Origin: Akkermansiaceae bacterium UBA2381
GTDB lineage: Bacteria > Verrucomicrobiota > Verrucomicrobiia > Verrucomicrobiales > DEV007
Direction of reading: 5' to 3'
DNA length: 64,000 bases
NCBI GenBank assembly: GCA_002344215.1
Contig: DDSV01000008.1
Span: forward strand, 5,225 to 69,224
Every line of letters starts with the position of its first letter. Positions within the stretch are counted from its first letter, which is position 1. The translations under genes were made by a program, and so were the position numbers. The notes below the pieces were generated by a model. It had not been told where the DNA came from and searched no databases. It saw only the letters and a program-made list of their open reading frames with translations. Below, one piece after another: positions 26,720-34,495 of the stretch.

Positions 26720-28300
26720 TCACGGTTTCTTCGGGGCACCTTTTGCGTTGCCTTTGCCCTTACCCTTTTGATTCCCTGCGCCCGGTCTCATCAATGATTC
26801 GGGAGCGTCCTGTTCCGGGACCTTGAGTTCGGTGCGAAGCCGCGTCAGCTCCGCGTGGAGATCCGTCTGGACTTGGGCGTAGTCCGCATTTCCATAGACG
26901 TTTGTCATTTCGTTAGGATCGGACTCTCTGTCGATCAACGACCAGTAATTCGTCTCGGGCTCGTAGAAATGGAATAATTTGTAGCGATCTGTAACGACCC
27001 CGTAATGCTTCCGGACGCTGTGGGGCCCGGGGTACTCATAGTAGTGGTAGTAGAAGCTCGTGCGCCAGTCGGCCGGGGCGTTGCCTTTGTTCTTGAAGAA
27101 GGGCATCAGGCTTTGGCCCTGCATGTCCTCAGGCACCGTTTGTCCCGCTGCCTCGAGAAAGGTCTCGGGAAAGTCGATGATGGAGACCAACCCTTTGCCG
27201 CGGGTGCCTGCTTCGATCACGCCGGGCCAGCGGGCCAGGCAGGGGGTGGTGAGTGATTCTTCGTAGATCCAGCGCTTGTCGAACCACCCGTGTTCCCCGA
27301 GGTAAAAACCCTGATCGGAAGAGAGCATGACGAGCGTGTTTTCGGCAAGCCCCTCCTTTTCAAGGTAGTCCAGCATCGCGCCGACTGCCTCGTCGACGGC
27401 CTTCACCGTGCCGAGATAGTCATGCATGTAGCGCTGATAGCGCCAGCGGATGAGTTCCTTGCCGGAGAGTTCTCCGACTCCGGCATTCAGAGGTTCGTAG
27501 TAGGCGTTCCAGGCGGTGAGTTGCTCGTCGGTGAGGCCGGGAGGCGGAGTCAGTTTGGCATCCCTTTCGGTGAAGGTCTTCTCGAGGGTCATGTCCTGCT
27601 CAAGTTCCGCGATGCCTCGTCCGGAGTACTCGTCGAAGAGGGTGTCGGGTTCCGGGAAAACCCGGTCACCGTTCCAGCCCAGATGGCGAAGCGCCGGAGC
27701 CCATTCGCGATGTGGGGCCTTATGCTGCGACATGAGCATGAAGGGCTTCGTCTTGTCGCGATTTTTCAACCAGTCGATTGAGAATTCACTGATGAGATCG
27801 GTGGTGTAACCGCTGTGTTTTACCTGCTCCCCGTCGCGTATCATGGGCGGGTTGTAATAGGCCCCCTGTCCCGGGAGGATGTGCCAGTGGTCAAACCCCT
27901 GGGGGTCGCTCACGAGGTGCCATTTTCCGATGACGGCCGTTTGATACCCGGCGGCCTGGAGCATCTTCGGAAAGGTCGGTTGAGACCCGTCAAAGCGACT
28001 GTTGTTGTGGTAAAAGCCGTTGAGGTGGCTGTATTTTCCCGTCTGGATGACGGCGCGACTCGGGCCGCAGATGGAATTCGGCACGACGCAGCGCTCGAAG
28101 AGCATGCCCTCCTTCGCGATCCGGTCCATGTTCGGCGTCTCGAGGAGTCCCAGCTTGTGTCCATAGGCACTGATGGATTGGGTGGCGAGATCGTCGCAGA
28201 AAATAAAGACGATGTTCGGTTTGGCCGGAGCGTCCGCGCTGATGAGGGGGGTCAGCGAAAAAGCGACCAGGGTGGTGAGAAGGCAAGTGAGGGGTTTCAT
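26720..28300 (-). CDS. Exported sulfatase
   Basis: 526 residues from ATG 28300; the signal peptide ends near LISADAP. The formylglycine motif is CGPSR with the modified Cys near 78. Metal-binding residues appear in 'VFIFCDDLA' and 'SSDQGFYLGEHG', and the substrate-side histidines in 'MSQHKAPHREW'. The overall pattern is like the S1 sulfatases acting on sulfated sugars such as GlcNAc-6-sulfate or heparan-type substrates; exact specificity cannot be told. The last 25 residues are a low-complexity basic tail (KGKGKGNAKG), perhaps for surface or polyanion binding. An anaerobic-type maturase (anSME) or FGE must be encoded elsewhere. Confidence 0.92.
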   Translation of the reverse strand: MKPLTCLLTTLVAFSLTPLISADAPAKPNIVFIFCDDLATQSISAYGHKLGLLETPNMDRIAKEGMLFERCVVPNSICGPSRAVIQTGKYSHLNGFYHNNSRFDGSQPTFPKMLQAAGYQTAVIGKWHLVSDPQGFDHWHILPGQGAYYNPPMIRDGEQVKHSGYTTDLISEFSIDWLKNRDKTKPFMLMSQHKAPHREWAPALRHLGWNGDRVFPEPDTLFDEYSGRGIAELEQDMTLEKTFTERDAKLTPPPGLTDEQLTAWNAYYEPLNAGVGELSGKELIRWRYQRYMHDYLGTVKAVDEAVGAMLDYLEKEGLAENTLVMLSSDQGFYLGEHGWFDKRWIYEESLTTPCLARWPGVIEAGTRGKGLVSIIDFPETFLEAAGQTVPEDMQGQSLMPFFKNKGNAPADWRTSFYYHYYEYPGPHSVRKHYGVVTDRYKLFHFYEPETNYWSLIDRESDPNEMTNVYGNADYAQVQTDLHAELTRLRTELKVPEQDAPESLMRPGAGNQKGKGKGNAKGAPKKP

Positions 28301-28579
28301 GAGAGTCAAAGGGGAGGGCAGGGGAGAGGTAATAACTTTCGTCCCTTTTTTGGCACGGGAGGTAGTCCGCAACCGGGATCATTTGATCCCAATTGGAGGC
28401 CTCAGTCTATCCTTTTCCCGCAGGCTAAACCCCGCCATAGTTGCCGAGTCTCACGGAGAATGAGGGAGCCGCGAGGTTTTACCCGACTCTCCGCCCGGTC
28501 GGTCGCAGAGCGGGAACAACTTGAGCGGGTGCGGACGGGTCTCGTTGCAATCTGCCGGAATCCGTCGTATCGGGCAACC
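28301..28579. other. Divergent intergenic region
   Basis: 279 bases between the sulfatase and CPBP genes. The CPBP frame stays open through it, but composition changes before 28580. No hairpin or clear promoter was recognised. Confidence 0.4.
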
Positions 28580-29581
28580 ATGGTCAGAGAGCCTTTTTTC
28601 AGATCCAGTGCCTTTAAGATCCAGGTATTCCTTCTCGGAACGGTGCTGCTTGGTGCGCTCCTCGCTCCGCCGCTCTATTTTGCCGGAAAGCACATCGCAG
28701 CCGAAGGTTGGCTCAAAGATGGCTGGCTCGGAGGGCTTCACCAGTCCATGGAGAAGGCCCGTTTCACCCGCTACTTCAGCCGCTCCATCCTCCTCGGCGC
28801 GATGTTGATGATCTGGCCGACGCTGCGCTGGTTTAATGCTGGAAAGAGCGGGAGGACTTCCCCGAAGCGCTCGGTGCTGGAGCAGTTTCAGCTCGATCCG
28901 AATCCCTCCTGGTGGAAGCACGGACTGATTGGCTTTTTGCTCGCAGGCGGTATCCTGCTTCTGCTCGGCTGGTCGTATGTGCAGTTGGGTTGGTATACTC
29001 CGCGGGACCCGGGGATGTCGCTTTCGAAAGTAATCCTCGGCGCGCTCGGCACCGGACTTGCGGTCGGTTTTCTCGAAGAATTTGTCTTTCGGGGGGCGAT
29101 TCATTCGGTCCTCGCCAAAGTCCTCAAACCCAGAGCGTTATTCTGGGTGATCGCGGTGGTGTTTGCCCTCATTCACTTTTTTAATCCTCCGAAGACCCTC
29201 AATGCCGAGGTGGTGGATGCCTTCTCCGGCTTTTGGATGGTGGGTAAGGTCTTCGAGCATTTTTTCCAGCAGTTTGGCCAGCCCTACTTCCTCTTTGCTG
29301 AATTCGCGGTTTTGCTCGCGATCGGCGTGGTCCTCGGATACACAAGGATGAAAACCGGCTCCCTCTGGCTCGGCACCGGGCTCCATGCGGGATGGGTTTT
29401 CGGAGTAAAAACCCTCGGTGCGACCACTCAGCAGGCCTTCGGGCCGGGTGAAATGATGCCCTGGCTGGGGCCCAGTCTGCGGGTGGGTGCGATTTCCTGC
29501 CTCTTTGTCTGCCTGACCGGCCTGATCGTCTGGGTCTGGATCCGGAAGCAATACGGAGATCCCTTTGCTCCCCGCGAATGA
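28580..29581 (+). CDS. CPBP-family intramembrane glutamic endopeptidase
   Basis: 333 residues, about eight membrane helices. The three CPBP motifs are present: EEFVFRG (the EExxxR motif, in 'GFLEEFVFRGAIH'), FALIHF with the second catalytic histidine, and HAGWVFG near the C-terminus. Bacterial members may cleave membrane peptides or act in immunity and bacteriocin processing; most have no known substrate. ATG 28580 is chosen because it puts a short basic end before TM1; ATG 28460 is possible. Its TGA overlaps the comF start by four bases (ATGA), so the two are translationally coupled. Confidence 0.85.
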   Translation: MVREPFFRSSAFKIQVFLLGTVLLGALLAPPLYFAGKHIAAEGWLKDGWLGGLHQSMEKARFTRYFSRSILLGAMLMIWPTLRWFNAGKSGRTSPKRSVLEQFQLDPNPSWWKHGLIGFLLAGGILLLLGWSYVQLGWYTPRDPGMSLSKVILGALGTGLAVGFLEEFVFRGAIHSVLAKVLKPRALFWVIAVVFALIHFFNPPKTLNAEVVDAFSGFWMVGKVFEHFFQQFGQPYFLFAEFAVLLAIGVVLGYTRMKTGSLWLGTGLHAGWVFGVKTLGATTQQAFGPGEMMPWLGPSLRVGAISCLFVCLTGLIVWVWIRKQYGDPFAPRE

Positions 29582-30339
29582 CAGGTCGGGCGGCGAGACT
29601 CCGTCAGGCGGTGATCGGGTGGATCTACCCTCCGGTCTGTGGTGCCTGCGAGATTCCCATCTCAGGAGAAAGACAGTTGGAAGTGCCCTTTCTATGTGAG
29701 GAGTGCCAGTCAACCCTGGTCCCGGTGGGCCGCCACTACTGTGCCGTCTGCGGGCAGGGCTACGAATTGACGGGAATGACCCCGTTCCGCTGCGCCAACT
29801 GCGGAGATAGGGAACTGGCGGTGGATTTTGTCGTCAGCGCCTATCGCGGGACAGGAGTTTCCAAAGGGCTCATGCACCATTTTAAATACGGGAAACAGCG
29901 GCATCTCGCCCGTCTCTTCGGGGTGCTCCTGGATGAAGTCTGGCGCGACGAGCGGCTCAGGGAGAGGGATTGGTGGGTCGTCCCGGTGCCCCTCCATCCG
30001 CGGCGTCAGAGGGGACGGGGATTTAATCAGTCTCACGAACTCGCCCGGGAATTGATCCGGCGGGCCCCGGAGGGGGTGAACCTGACCCTTCATCCCCTCC
30101 TGAAGCGGGTAAAACAGACCGTGCGACAGGCTCAACTCGACCGTCGGGAGCGCCTCACCAACCTTTCCTCGGTTTTTGCCGCAAAATCCTCCCGTCCGAT
30201 CGGCCCTGATCCCGGTGCCGGAATTCTCCTGGTGGATGACGTAATTACCACAGGAACAACGGTTTCCGAATGTGCAGCAACCCTTCGTGGAGTTCTCGAA
30301 TCGGACCGGATCGCCGCTGTTTCGGTACTGCGGGGGTAG
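29578..30339 (+). CDS. comF: ComF-family phosphoribosyltransferase-like protein
   Basis: 253 residues. The N-terminal third has four CxxC pairs (Cys 21/24, 40/43, 55/58 and 72/75), the zinc-binding part of ComF. The C-terminal phosphoribosyltransferase domain has 'VPVPLHPRRQRGRGFNQS' and the PRPP-binding ILLVDDVITTGTT near 222-234. ComF works with ComFA in DNA uptake for natural transformation, and in many bacteria is present without a full competence set. It overlaps the CPBP gene by four bases; accD follows after 94 bases. Confidence 0.92.
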   Translation: MTGRAARLRQAVIGWIYPPVCGACEIPISGERQLEVPFLCEECQSTLVPVGRHYCAVCGQGYELTGMTPFRCANCGDRELAVDFVVSAYRGTGVSKGLMHHFKYGKQRHLARLFGVLLDEVWRDERLRERDWWVVPVPLHPRRQRGRGFNQSHELARELIRRAPEGVNLTLHPLLKRVKQTVRQAQLDRRERLTNLSSVFAAKSSRPIGPDPGAGILLVDDVITTGTTVSECAATLRGVLESDRIAAVSVLRG

Positions 30340-30433
30340 CGGAATTCGGTTGTGATCCCCCCATTCGCCGGTAATATTTCCGATTCTGCGACCTCGGTCG
30401 CGAAACACACACAAACACACGCAACCGCTTCAT

Positions 30434-31273
30434 ATGGGGATTTTCAAAAAGCGCTCCATCGCTTCTCTCGGGAAGAAAAAGTCCGACATGCCGGAAGGAC
30501 TTTGGAACAAGTGTCCCTCCTGCGGGGCCATCATCGACGAACTCACGTTGAAACAGAGGCACCGCGTCTGTACCAAGTGTGATCATCACTTTACCCTGAC
30601 CTCCCAGGAGCGAGTCGCCATGCTGCTCGACCCGAATTCCTTTGAGGAGATGGATGCCACCCTCGAGTCGGCCGATGCACTTGGTTTCAAGGGCTACGTT
30701 GACAAGGTGAAGACCTATCAGAAAAAGACGGGGCTCAAGGACGCCGTCCTTTCCGGTAAAGGTACGATTCTCGGACATCCTGTCACCCTCGGGGTGATGG
30801 ACTTTCGTTTCCTCGGCGCGAGCATGGGCTCCGCCGCCGGTGAGAAGCTGACCCGGGCGATCGAGGTCGCCACCGCGGAAAAGCGCGCCGCGATCATCGT
30901 CTGTGCCTCGGGTGGTGCGCGGATGCACGAGGGTATCCTCAGTCTGATGCAGATGGCCAAGACGAGCGGAGCGCTTGCCCGCCATCATGCGGCCGGCCTT
31001 CCCTATATTTCCATCCTCACCCACCCGACGACGGGGGGCGTGACGGCCAGTTTCGCCACTCTGGGCGATATCAACATGGCCGAGCCGAACTGCATGATCG
31101 GGTTTGCCGGTCCCCGGGTCATCAAGGAGACGACCCACCAGAATCTTCCTCCCGGTTTCCAGACCGCCGAGTTTCTCCTCGAACACGGACTCGTTGACAT
31201 GATTGTCCCGAGATCGGTCATGCGCGAGCGCATCGGGCAGTTGCTGGAGTATATGCTGCCCCTGCGAAGGTAG
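30434..31273 (+). CDS. accD: Acetyl-CoA carboxylase carboxyltransferase beta subunit
   Basis: 279 residues. Transfers the carboxyl group from carboxybiotin to acetyl-CoA together with AccA, the first committed step of fatty-acid synthesis. The zinc ribbon has Cys 27/30 and 46/49 (CPSC and CTKC). The crotonase-fold core shows 'GASMGSAAGEK', 'CASGGARMHEGILSLMQMAK' in part, and 'PTTGGVTASFA'. Start ATG 30434 gives the usual 'MGIFKKRS' opening. It is unlinked to accA or folC here. It is convergent with pyrD 35 bases downstream, with no clear terminator between. Confidence 0.97.
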   Translation: MGIFKKRSIASLGKKKSDMPEGLWNKCPSCGAIIDELTLKQRHRVCTKCDHHFTLTSQERVAMLLDPNSFEEMDATLESADALGFKGYVDKVKTYQKKTGLKDAVLSGKGTILGHPVTLGVMDFRFLGASMGSAAGEKLTRAIEVATAEKRAAIIVCASGGARMHEGILSLMQMAKTSGALARHHAAGLPYISILTHPTTGGVTASFATLGDINMAEPNCMIGFAGPRVIKETTHQNLPPGFQTAEFLLEHGLVDMIVPRSVMRERIGQLLEYMLPLRR

Positions 31274-31308
31274 AAGGGGAGCTTTTTAGCAGGTAGCTGT
31301 CTGGCTAT

Positions 31309-32361
31309 TTAGATTTCGATTCGTGCAATTTCCGCGACCAGTCGAGGGCCTTGATAAACCAGGCCTGTGTAGACCTGGACGAGAGCGGCTCCGGCGTCGA
31401 ACTTGGCTTTGGCATCGTCCGCGGTCATGACCCCGCCCGAGCCGATGATGGGAATGCTGTCATTCATCTCCCGGCGAAGGAGTTTCAGGACCTGAGTCGA
31501 TTGGGTGGTGAGCGGTGCACCGCTGAGGCCCCCCGCTTCTCCCGCGAGCGGGTGACCTGTGACGGCCTCGCGGGCGATGGTGGTGTTCGTCGTGATGACC
31601 CCGTCGATACCGGTTTCATTAAAGACGCCGGCGAGAGCGATGATCGCCTCCTCGGAAAGATCGGGCGCGATCTTGATGACAATGGGCACATATTTTCCGC
31701 CCCGGGCGGCCTGAAGCTCGACCCGTTTCGCCTGCAACTGCCGGATCAGTTCCCGGCAGGTTTCCGCGTTCTGTAGATCGCGCAGTCCCTTGGTGTTCGG
31801 TGAGGACAAATTCGCGGTCACGTAGTCGGCGGCGGTATAGACGCCTTCGAAACAAAGCAGGTAGTCGCTTATCGCCTCTTCATTGGGAGTGTCGAAGTTT
31901 TTCCCGATGTTGATACCGAGCACCCCGCTGAAGCCCTTGCGTGAACGGGCCAGATTCTGAAGCATGCCCGCCACGCCGGGATTATTGAAGCCCATGCGGT
32001 TGATGATGGCTTCGTGTTCTTTGAGGCGGAAGAGCCGGGGTTTGTCGTTTCCGGGCTGGGGGCGGGGAGTGACAGTGCCGATCTCGACGTGGCCGAAGCC
32101 CAGTTCACCGAAGGCATGAACGGCGCTACCGGTTTTGTCGAGCCCTGCGGCGAGCCCGACCCGGTTGGGAAATTTCAGTCCCATCAGTTCGACTGTAGAC
32201 GGGGAAACAGGGTCAGATGCCCCACCCGACCCTGTCAGGAGCCGCAGCAGGCCAAGTGAGTCGGCGGCCCGCATCATCGAGAGAGTGACATGGTGGGCCT
32301 TTTCGGCATCCATCGCAAAGAGGAGGCGTCGGGCGAGCGGGTAGAGGTCGGGCATGGTCAT
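31309..32361 (-). CDS. pyrD: Dihydroorotate dehydrogenase (quinone), class 2
   Basis: 350 residues. FMN enzyme that oxidises dihydroorotate to orotate in pyrimidine synthesis, delivering electrons to membrane quinone. The N-terminal helix pair ('YPLARRLLFAMDAEKAHH') is the class-2 membrane-associated extension. Core motifs are 'VGLAAGLDKTG', 'GFGHVEIGTVTPRPQPGN' in part, 'NLSSPNTKGLR' with the catalytic serine, and 'SGGVMTADDA' for phosphate binding. ATG 32361 and ATG 32355 are both plausible starts. It is divergent from nadE with a 101-base shared promoter region. Confidence 0.96.
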   Translation of the reverse strand: MTMPDLYPLARRLLFAMDAEKAHHVTLSMMRAADSLGLLRLLTGSGGASDPVSPSTVELMGLKFPNRVGLAAGLDKTGSAVHAFGELGFGHVEIGTVTPRPQPGNDKPRLFRLKEHEAIINRMGFNNPGVAGMLQNLARSRKGFSGVLGINIGKNFDTPNEEAISDYLLCFEGVYTAADYVTANLSSPNTKGLRDLQNAETCRELIRQLQAKRVELQAARGGKYVPIVIKIAPDLSEEAIIALAGVFNETGIDGVITTNTTIAREAVTGHPLAGEAGGLSGAPLTTQSTQVLKLLRREMNDSIPIIGSGGVMTADDAKAKFDAGAALVQVYTGLVYQGPRLVAEIARIEI

Positions 32362-32462
32362 GGATAAACCGTTCCGGCGAAACGGGCAACCCGCTCGAAG
32401 CCAAAACTCTGGATTGCCCCGGTTCGTAACTTGAAGGAAACTATGGTCCGAACCGAATCCCC

Positions 32463-34424
32463 ATGAACCGCATCGTTGCCGGGGCTGCCGCCCTCAATCA
32501 AATTCCTCTCGACTGGTCGGGCAATGCGCGCCGGGCCGGTGCGGCGGTGGCTGAAGCGAGGGAACTCGGGGTGGGGTGGCTTTGTCTCCCTGAGCTGGCC
32601 CTCACCGGCTACGGCTGCGAGGATATGTTCCTTTCCCCCGAAGTCGGGGAGCGGGCGCTCGCGACTTTGCTGGAGTTTGCTCCGCAGTGCCGCGGAATGG
32701 TGGTGGCGGTGGGACTGCCGCTCTGGTTCGAGAGTTCAGTCTACAATGCCGTGGCGATCATCATCGACGGGGAGGTCGAGGGATTTGTCGCAAAACAGAA
32801 TCTTGCCGGAGACGGGCTCCACTACGAACCCCGCTGGTTCAAGGCTTGGCCCGAAGGGCGGGTTGAGCGGGTTCCGGTCGGTGTGCGTGAGGTCCCGCTG
32901 GGAGATCTCGTTTTTGATATCGGAGGAGTCAGGCTCGGATTTGAGATCTGTGAGGATGCCTGGGTCGCAGATCGTCCGGGAACGAGGCTTGCCCGGCGAG
33001 GGGTCGATTTGATCTTCAATCCCAGCGCGAGTCATTTCGCCTTCGGCAAACAGCTCGTGCGCGAACGTTTTGTGCTCGAGGGATCGCGGGCCTTTGCCTG
33101 CGGTTACGTCTATGCAAATCTCCTCGGCAATGAGGCGGGTCGCATCATCTACGACGGAGGCACGGTGATCGCCTGCGGGGGGGACTATGTGGCCGAGGGG
33201 CGCCGTTTTTCCTTTCAGGATCATGTTGTTACTGCGGCGACGATCGATCTCAACCGCACCCGCCTCCATCGGGCGCGTCAGGTGAGCCATCGTCCGCTCA
33301 TGGGAGAACCGGCTGAGTTGACGGTGAAGTCAGCCTTTACCCCAGGGTGGCGCGGCCCGTTCACGACGGCCTTCAGTCAGGCCAGTCACGCGGCCGATCT
33401 CAAGGAGGAGGAGTTCGCCCGTGTCATGGCGCTGGGGCTTTTCGACTACCTGCGCAAAAGTTACTCGGGCGGATTTGTGGTGTCATTGAGCGGCGGGGCG
33501 GACTCGGCCGCCGTCTCGGTGCTGGTGAAGCTGATGGTCGATCTGGCGATCACCGACCTGGGCGAGGAGGGGTTTCGCAAAAAGCTGGGGCACATCCGCT
33601 TCGACGGACGCCCTCTCATGGAGCAGCTTCTTTCCTGCGTCTACCAGAGCACCCGGAACAGCGGGGAAACGACCCGAAACGCCGCTGAAACCGTGGCCCG
33701 GGCGATCGGGGCTTCCTACCAGGAATGGGATGTGGATGCGCTCGTCGAGGGATACCGCCTGATGGTCGAAGAAGGCATCGGACGGGAGCTGTCCTGGGAG
33801 ACCGACGACCTTGCCCTGCAGAACATCCAGGCGCGAGTCAGGGCTCCGGGGGTGTGGATGCTGACGAATATTCGCAATGCGCTGCTTCTTTCGACGAGCA
33901 ACCGTTCCGAGGCGGCGGTGGGTTATGCGACGATGGACGGTGATACCGCGGGGGGGCTGAGCCCGATTTCGGGAATTGATAAAGCCTTCCTCAGACAGTG
34001 GCTGCGCTGGATGGAGACCACCGGCGTTGCCCCTGACATTCTCCCCATACCGGAACTGAATGTAATCAACGTGCAGGCTCCGACCGCGGAGCTGCGACCG
34101 AGCGAAGACAAACAAACAGATGAATCGGATCTGATGCCCTATCCGGTCCTTGATGTGATCGAGAAGTTGGCAATTCGGGACAAGAAGTTGCCGGTCGAGG
34201 TGTGGGAGCTGATGTGCGAAACCCATGCGGATTACGACAAGGAGTCGCTCCGTGCCTGGGTCATCAAGTTTTTCCGCCTCTGGAGCCGGAACCAGTGGAA
34301 ACGGGAGCGCTACGCCCCGGGCTTCCATGTCGATGACAAAAATCTCGATCCAAAAACCTGGTGCCGCTTTCCCATTCTCAGCAGTGGCTTCCGCGATGAG
34401 TTGGCGGAACTGGAAAAACGCTAG
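32463..34424 (+). CDS. nadE: Glutamine-dependent NAD+ synthetase
   Basis: 653 residues, two domains. The N-terminal nitrilase-type glutaminase has a complete Glu-Lys-Cys triad (Glu 44 in PELALTGYG, Lys 111 in FVAKQNL, Cys 163 in FEICEDAW). The C-terminal amidation domain has the pyrophosphate loop SLSGGADSA (343-348) and 'STSNRSEAAVGYATMDGD' in part. It converts deamido-NAD to NAD with ammonia taken from glutamine. Length matches the long bacterial NadE. It is divergent from pyrD, and the next gene begins 65 bases downstream with an unrelated role. Confidence 0.96.
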   Translation: MNRIVAGAAALNQIPLDWSGNARRAGAAVAEARELGVGWLCLPELALTGYGCEDMFLSPEVGERALATLLEFAPQCRGMVVAVGLPLWFESSVYNAVAIIIDGEVEGFVAKQNLAGDGLHYEPRWFKAWPEGRVERVPVGVREVPLGDLVFDIGGVRLGFEICEDAWVADRPGTRLARRGVDLIFNPSASHFAFGKQLVRERFVLEGSRAFACGYVYANLLGNEAGRIIYDGGTVIACGGDYVAEGRRFSFQDHVVTAATIDLNRTRLHRARQVSHRPLMGEPAELTVKSAFTPGWRGPFTTAFSQASHAADLKEEEFARVMALGLFDYLRKSYSGGFVVSLSGGADSAAVSVLVKLMVDLAITDLGEEGFRKKLGHIRFDGRPLMEQLLSCVYQSTRNSGETTRNAAETVARAIGASYQEWDVDALVEGYRLMVEEGIGRELSWETDDLALQNIQARVRAPGVWMLTNIRNALLLSTSNRSEAAVGYATMDGDTAGGLSPISGIDKAFLRQWLRWMETTGVAPDILPIPELNVINVQAPTAELRPSEDKQTDESDLMPYPVLDVIEKLAIRDKKLPVEVWELMCETHADYDKESLRAWVIKFFRLWSRNQWKRERYAPGFHVDDKNLDPKTWCRFPILSSGFRDELAELEKR

Positions 34425-34475
34425 GGAATCGTCATTCGATCCTCGGAAATTTGTTTGTATATCTTAAAAATCAGT

Positions 34476-34495
34476 TTATTCTGGTTTTTATGATA
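34476..34495 (+). promoter_or_regulatory. 20-bp motif TTATTCTGGTTTTTATGATA, copy 1
   Basis: Lies directly over the ATG of the polysaccharide co-polymerase gene. It matches 19 of 20 bases with copy 2 at 40079-40098 (minus strand). TATGAT would be a fair -10 element but there is no -35 at the normal distance, so an activator or alternative sigma factor is possible. Confidence 0.45.

Noticed and set aside
27815..28579. N-terminal extension of the CPBP protease frame
   Set aside because: It runs antisense through the sulfatase gene, and no known family member has such an extension.
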